NCBI GenBank assembly: GCA_963082975.1
Contig: OY720345.1
Coordinates: 27,164,611-27,228,610, forward strand
Origin: Labia minor
Lineage: Eukaryota; Arthropoda; Insecta; Dermaptera; Spongiphoridae
Length of the DNA: 64,000 nucleotides
Direction: 5' to 3'
How positions within the stretch are numbered: position 1 is the stretch's first letter; the number at the start of each line of letters is the position of its first letter. The notes beneath the pieces are model-generated. The model searched no databases. It saw only the letters and a program-made list of their open reading frames with translations, and was not told where the DNA came from. This document shows, piece after piece, positions 58,139 through 64,000 of the stretch. A program made the position numbers and the translations under genes.

Positions 58139-58900
58139 CAGTGGCGTACCTAGAACTTTTGCCGCCCGGGGCGATCTCCAGTTTGCCGCCCTTTTTATTA
58201 TAAGTCAATCAAATAGTGGTATTTATAAATTAATGCACATAAATAAATTATTAAGTTATTTAATCAATATTAATTAATACACAGAGTAAATTTTTTTACT
58301 TTATATTTGTATGCACTCGTAAACATATTAATATAATATTTACTCTTCTAGCTTTCATACTAGAAAAATCGTGTATAATGCTCTCAAAATTTATATTTAT
58401 ATTTTTTCCGCCGGCCCTGCTTTTCAAAAGAAAAATCGATGATTTAAAAAAATATTGGTATATCACTTCAAATTAATCATATAAACTTTTCAAAAGAAAT
58501 GATATTTATAAACTCATATCAAAAAATTTAGTTAGGAAAAATTGCTGAACAAAATCGTAAAGATAAAGATGCGTTTACGAATTCATCGAATTTTAATGAA
58601 TAGAATAAAATAAAATTATTATCATGTTCTTGGAATTAGAATTCAAAATTTACACTAAAATGCATTTATATACACCGAGGAATAATATTCGAAATCATAT
58701 AGTTAATCATAATTTATATAAATCAAATAGTAAACTTATAATAATCATAATAATCATTTATTATTCAAGAAAGGAAAAAAATAAATATGAAATGAATAAG
58801 TTGCTTTTTACAACTATAACTAAATATAAAAAATGCCGCCCCAAGATAAGTGCCGCCCGGTGCGGACCGCACCCACCGCACCCCCCTAGGTACGCCACTG
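58139..58900. mobile_element. hAT non-autonomous element, 762 bp, exact 8-bp duplication
   Basis: AAGTAATA lies at 58131-58138 and 58901-58908. Ends CAGTGGCGTACCTAG and CTAGGTACGCCACTG are 15-bp perfect inverted repeats. GCCGCCC motifs lie near both ends. The interior is AT-rich with a frame from 58624 that is not transposase. A clean, probably recent insertion. Confidence 0.9.
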
Positions 58901-58908
58901 AAGTAATA

Positions 58909-60871
58909 ATATATTCTTTGAAGATTATTTCATGTTTGTTTGAGAAAATTAATAAATTGACTAGGCCAATAATATTTTCCATTCAACTATTTTTATCTTA
59001 TACATAATAATCTCTATTTATATAATAATATAATCTATAGATCTGTATCAAATTATATTTTCTAAAAACCCATAAATTGATTTTTCGTTTAAAACATTTA
59101 ATAAAAATTGATGTATTCCTTTGCGTTTTTCTTTGAATTGTTACTTTATTTCAGAGTACCTATTTAAACATGTTCCACAATAAATATGAAAATAGTAATT
59201 CTAGCATAATTGCCAGAATCAATAAAATATAATATGAATTTTAATTTTAATTTGTAATAATTTAAAAAAAAAGAATATATAATTTAAATTTATCATATTT
59301 ATTCTAAAAGTTCTCATACAATTATTCCAATAAATTTATTCGATCATATTTATTAAATATTTTGATAAAAATAATATATTTTTTTTTTATTATCCAATTC
59401 TCCTATTAAAAAAAAATAGATATATTAAAAAAAAATTATATATATATATATATATAAATAATATTAATAATATTTATATAAATATGTTTTCTATCGTAAA
59501 GTTTGTATTTGGAATTGAATGTACTTGTTATTAATTTCTTTAATAAAAAAAAAAAAAAAAATTAAAATTATTTTTCCCATAAATAAGACTTGTACAACAT
59601 AGATATCAAATCTTTCAAAAACTTAAAAAAAATTCTTATTACGTAAATTTAATAAAAATCATGTGAACAATTTTGCAAATTAATTAATAATGCTAATATA
59701 AGAAGATTACAATATACTTATAATATTTTACTTCAATTATCATTTCATTTCATTTTTTTTTTTTTTTTTGATTTACAAACAATCTAATTTGTTTTCTACT
59801 TATTACAATTATATTTAATTATTTGTTTATTCATCATTTAGAATAATCATTTAGAATCATTTATCGGGATATAGAATTTAGAAGTGAAATATATATATTT
59901 AAAATTCATACCCTCTGAGATTGAAGTCTGGTGGTAGGGGGATTAAACCTTTATATGAACAAATATTATATTTAAACTATTTTCTCGTTTATTTAATATT
60001 TATTTTTCAAATTTATGAATCTAATTATTTTCTTATATTTATCTATCGATATATCATTACAAATGTCAAAATATATAATAATAAACCGACATTTTTATGC
60101 AATAATTTATTAAAAATAATGGTTTTTATTTTTAAAAAACAAAGTTAGATGAAAAATTAAAATTCGATTAAAAGATATTTGATTAAAGATATAATAGATA
60201 TATTATATTTTATAATCACAGATGTATATTAAAAATATGTTGGGTTGGAGGGATCATGAGCTAAAGGTGGAAAATATAAAATAAATAAAATAAAATAAAA
60301 TAAAAAATCACTATAAAAATAGATATTCTTATGATATGATATTATATCTTATAATATTATGATAATCTAATGTTAGGTAAATTTTATATTATTTTTTTTT
60401 AATTACTTAAGAACAAATAAAGGTAAATATATTAACACATATTTCAATTAATTAGAAAATATATTAATCAATATCTAAAAATATATTTATTTATAATATA
60501 TATATATATCGAATGAATATAATCTCAAATTGAGTACATAAATAAATACCTATATAAAAACTTAATTGTGTGCTTTTCTATTCGATTGCACAACTCAACA
60601 AAAATACCTATTTTATCTACTTATCATTTTTATATTTAAATATAAATAAAAATAATACATTCGAGAAAATAAATGATTTCTAATGAAATATGATCCACAT
60701 ACATAAAAATGATAAGTGAACTGAAGCAATTATACAAATATAACTATTGATACGTATTTTATTTATATATTACTTTTTTAATAAATTTATATTTGTATAT
60801 ATTATAAGTTTTCATTTAAAATTATACTCATTTTTTTTCTAAAATATAGATTTATCTCTCTTTTTATATAT
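58909..60871. other. AT-rich sequence without recognised feature
   Basis: Homopolymer tracts and TA microsatellites; no convincing exon. Confidence 0.55.
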
Positions 60872-60872
60872 A

Positions 60873-61236
60873 CGAGGTTTGTTTTAAAAGAAAAAGTGAA
60901 TTTTGAATTATTTCGAAAAGCATTTATTTATTTATCAATATCTATTTTGTTCCCTTCAAAGTAATTCCCCTCAGATAGAATGCACTTCTGAAATGCGTTT
61001 TTCGGTATGGCCATCAGCTCGTTCTTCGATTCAGACTTTATCTCATCAAGTGTGGCAAAACGCTTTCCTTTCATTGGTTTCTTCAGATTTGGGAATAGGA
61101 AAAAGTCGCACGGAGCCAAATTTGGTGAATACGGTGGTTGAGGCATGATTAAGGTGTTGTTTTTGGCCAAAAAATCACAAACAAGCAATGATGTATGAGC
61201 AGGTGCATTATCGGGATGCAGAATCCATGATTTAAA
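60873..61236 (-). pseudogene. mariner transposase, C-terminal fragment with one terminal repeat
   Basis: The minus strand runs from about 61236: HPDNAPAHTSLLVCDFLAKN, then MPQPPYSPNLAPCDFFLFPN and LKKPMKGKRFATLDEIKSES, to the end of the protein near 60928. This covers the second and third catalytic Asp region of mariner (D in HPDNAPAH, D in PCDFF). The downstream end CGAGGTTTGTTTTAAAAG next to TA looks like a mariner terminus. The N-terminal half and other end are missing. Confidence 0.85.
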
Positions 61237-62705
61237 TCATCAAACTAATCAAATGTCGTCTTGATCAGAAATTCTTTAGTTTAAATTATATTATGCCATT
61301 ATATTGTATTTTTCTCTCTCTTCCATTTTTGAATATTTCCTGTAATTATATTGATCTTCTTAAAAATAGAGATGCTACTAAAATATTTATATCTCTCTTT
61401 AATTATAATTATAAAGAAAAAAAAATTCCTCCATGATAAAAATTTAATGTGAAATTTTCGATAAAAAATATATTTTATATATAAAAATAGATTTATAATT
61501 TTATAATTTTATTAAGTTCATATTAATCTATTGATCCATATAATATTTTTTTTTATTAAAACTTTCGACAGGGTTTGGTAGTCTATAAAATAGGGGTTAG
61601 TTTTTATGTTACAGTGAACCCTTCTGTTAAGGATCATCATTTGATCTATTTTATGAAGGACATAAAGAGGGAAGAAAATCCTCTCTTTTATTTTATTTTT
61701 TTTTTCTATTTTATTATTATTTAAATTCTTCCAATCTTGAAGAGAAAACTTCATAAAGCTTCTGTTATAAAATTATACTTTAAATTTTTAAGATGTTTTT
61801 TTTTATTTATTTATTTTTAGTTGTGTTTTATATTTTATTAATTATATTTAATTAAAAATTGCTAATTTCTAATGAACTTTTCTGTTAAATTAATTTAATA
61901 AATTTTATTCCTAGTCAAAAATCTTTCCTTAGATTTAGAATTGTATAATATATATTTTATATTAAAAAAAAGATTATGCTTCAATAATAATTATTAGTTT
62001 TCAACGAATATTTATCTATGAAAGTTTATATTATCCAGTTTTGTTGAAAATTATTGTAGATGAAAATAGATAAATTTATTTTCAAGTCCTTTATTATAAT
62101 AAAACAAATATTACTTTAGCAAGAATTGCTATATTTTCATAGATATCATCTAAAAGGCTAGCCTAGACAAATAATAAAATTATGTTAATTAGCTGGCTCT
62201 AATGGCCCCCGTGGACGATGAAATTTATGATAATCAAATTGAAAATAAATCTAAATATATATTAGAAATGTTAATCAAAACTATTTAACTATTTATTAAG
62301 TTATTTTAAAAATTAAAAAAATTAAATAATAAATAATAAATAAATTAAAATAATTATTATTAAATAGTATAACATTTTTCTTAGGATTTTATTTCATTTA
62401 TAATAAAATAATTTATATAAATATATATATATATATTAAAATAAATATAAAAATCAAATGTAAATTAAATCTAAAATTTAAAAAAACAAAACAAAAAACA
62501 ATATTAGATAAAAAAACAAAATTTATTTAAAATCAGCATTTCAATAAAAGCGAATTATAATTGTCAATTAATTAAAATCAATTGATAAAACTAATTCCCG
62601 TTAACGTATGATATCAATGGCTAAATGAATTATTAACAATAAATAAAGCCAATATAGAAAAAACAAATTGTATCATTTATCAACCATTATATATCTATCT
62701 ATATC

Positions 62706-62740
<35 letters not shown>

Positions 62741-63212
62741 ATTGACTAAAGGCGAATAAAAGAAAAGGATAGTTGAATGTGATTCAAACCTGATAAGTGA
62801 AATTTTTCTTTCTCTCTCTCTCCGAAGACGATACTATCTAATATAAATAATCAATGAAGACAACATCTATTATCTATGTTCATTTTCAATCATATTTTAA
62901 ATATAGAAAAAACAAATTATTAGAAAATAGATATTATCCAAATATAATTATTAAAGCGGATTGTATTATTAAATATAAAATTCACGATGAATATAATAAT
63001 ATTTTATAAAATTAAAGAGAAAGAGAGAGGGGATCGTTTAAAGCTATTTGAAAAATATATTCATTATTCACTTTCATTATAATTATATATAATTTAATCA
63101 TATAAATATATATATATAATCTATCAAAAACAAATTTACATATTAAACACGATTTGGATTGATATTGCACGATTATAAGAAATTAATATCTATCACTTGT
63201 TTTTGTTTTATT
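61237..63212. other. AT-rich sequence without recognised feature
   Basis: TA microsatellite near 62706-62737 and a CT run near 62810-62822. No gene seen. Confidence 0.55.
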
Positions 63213-63766
63213 TTTTACTATCTCGCCCGAGATAGTATCGCGTTCACGAAAATTTTCGATATCGAGATTTTGATGTTTTTATACGTTTTCACTAAGGATG
63301 AGAAAAATGTTTGTGTGTCTATGTATATATGTAGACGAGATTACACAAAAACAGTTTGAGCTAGAATAATGAAATTTGGTTCACGGGCATTAATCAAAAT
63401 TTGTAGTTTTCTATTAACTTTTGAGAAATGTAGCTCATTCGAAAGAGGACCATTACCTACAACGTTTTCATTTGATATTTTTGATAATTTTTCACATGAT
63501 TAAAAATTGTATAAAATTGCTATAGATAGAATTTAAGTTTAATTGATTAGCTGAAAGTACCGGAATTTATTTTTTAACACTGCAAAACACGCGCCAGCAC
63601 GTGTCGTGGTGTCATCTACAAAGAGCCAAACAAGCGCTGGTTTAATAAGTATTATTTATTAATTTTAATTTATAATTTTTAATTAATTCAATTTAATTTA
63701 AATATAATATATGTGTTAATTCATCGAATTCAAATTTGCGAGATAGTCGAGTCGAGACACTCCAGC
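63213..63766 (+). repeat. Family A dispersed repeat, near full copy
   Basis: TTTTACTATCTCGCCCGAGATAGTA start and GCGAGATAGTCGAGTCGAG end, with CACGCGCCAGCACGTGTCG inside. Confidence 0.85.
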
Positions 63767-64000
63767 TTATTTTTTTTTTAATGGAGAAAAATTTTATTTA
63801 ATCCTAAATATTTTAGTGTCCTAAATATTTTAGTGTCAAAAAGTAGAAAAATATTGCAAATGATAATATGGGTAATTTTATTGAAATTTATTTCTAAGAG
63901 AAATGAGTAATCTTTTTTAATGATATTTAGTTAATTTGTATATCAAGTCATATCATCAATAAATTTTTTTCAGAATTTAAATACTTATAAGGTTGATTGA

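Overview
The window is nuclear DNA of an AT-rich animal, most likely an insect or other arthropod. This rests on spliced genes with GT-AG introns (some only 55-95 bp), a BEL/Pao retrotransposon, mariner, pogo, hAT and piggyBac-type elements, and (TGTC/TCCG)n-associated dispersed repeats of the kind common in insect genomes. I cannot assign an order. There is no prokaryotic-style gene organisation.

The left half is dominated by one plus-strand gene that I could assemble into 15 coding exons from 1780 to 32326 (3603 nt, 1200 codons plus stop; every exon junction keeps the frame). It encodes a secreted protein with a signal peptide, four PAN/Apple domains, two long Gly/His/Tyr-rich linkers, an eight-cysteine kringle/FN2-like module and a Pro/Ser/Thr-rich tail. 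Each PAN domain is built from two exons split at the same position (phase 2, inside an Arg codon) and enters on a phase-1 intron, so the gene looks made by repeated exon-pair duplication. An extracellular matrix or cuticle role is inferred from architecture only.

Its large introns are full of mobile DNA. Intron 1 has a mariner-type MITE, repeat family A and two short hAT-like elements. Intron 2 (12.6 kb) has an antisense BEL/Pao element (10.97-15.53 kb) missing its integrase and 3' LTR, in which gag and pol lie in one frame separated by a single UGA-CUA-G. Intron 5 has a TTAA-flanked piggyBac-type MITE and a hAT MITE. Intron 14 has mariner pieces.

From 32.3 to 51.4 kb I see no host coding gene. 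It is a transposon landscape: hAT elements with 8-bp target duplications (33.4, 35.7, 37.0 kb), a dead pogo-like element (39.8-41.4 kb) that itself contains a piggyBac-type MITE, inverted-repeat elements with a GAAACGTYG box, and a nested stack at 49.2-50.9 kb. Around 51.6-52.0 kb a GC-rich island ends in a strong splice donor and looks like the promoter and 5' UTR exon of a second plus-strand gene whose coding exons are not visible here. The remaining 12 kb is AT-rich sequence with more repeats, including a clean hAT element at 58.1 kb and a mariner transposase fragment at 60.9 kb.

One dispersed family (A, about 560 bp) occurs eleven or more times; family B (TCCG/TCTG tract plus CRE-like TGACGTCA sites) five times. 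Several otherwise different families share a core close to ACCGATTTTGATGAAATTTG next to a GTCY- or CATA-type microsatellite.
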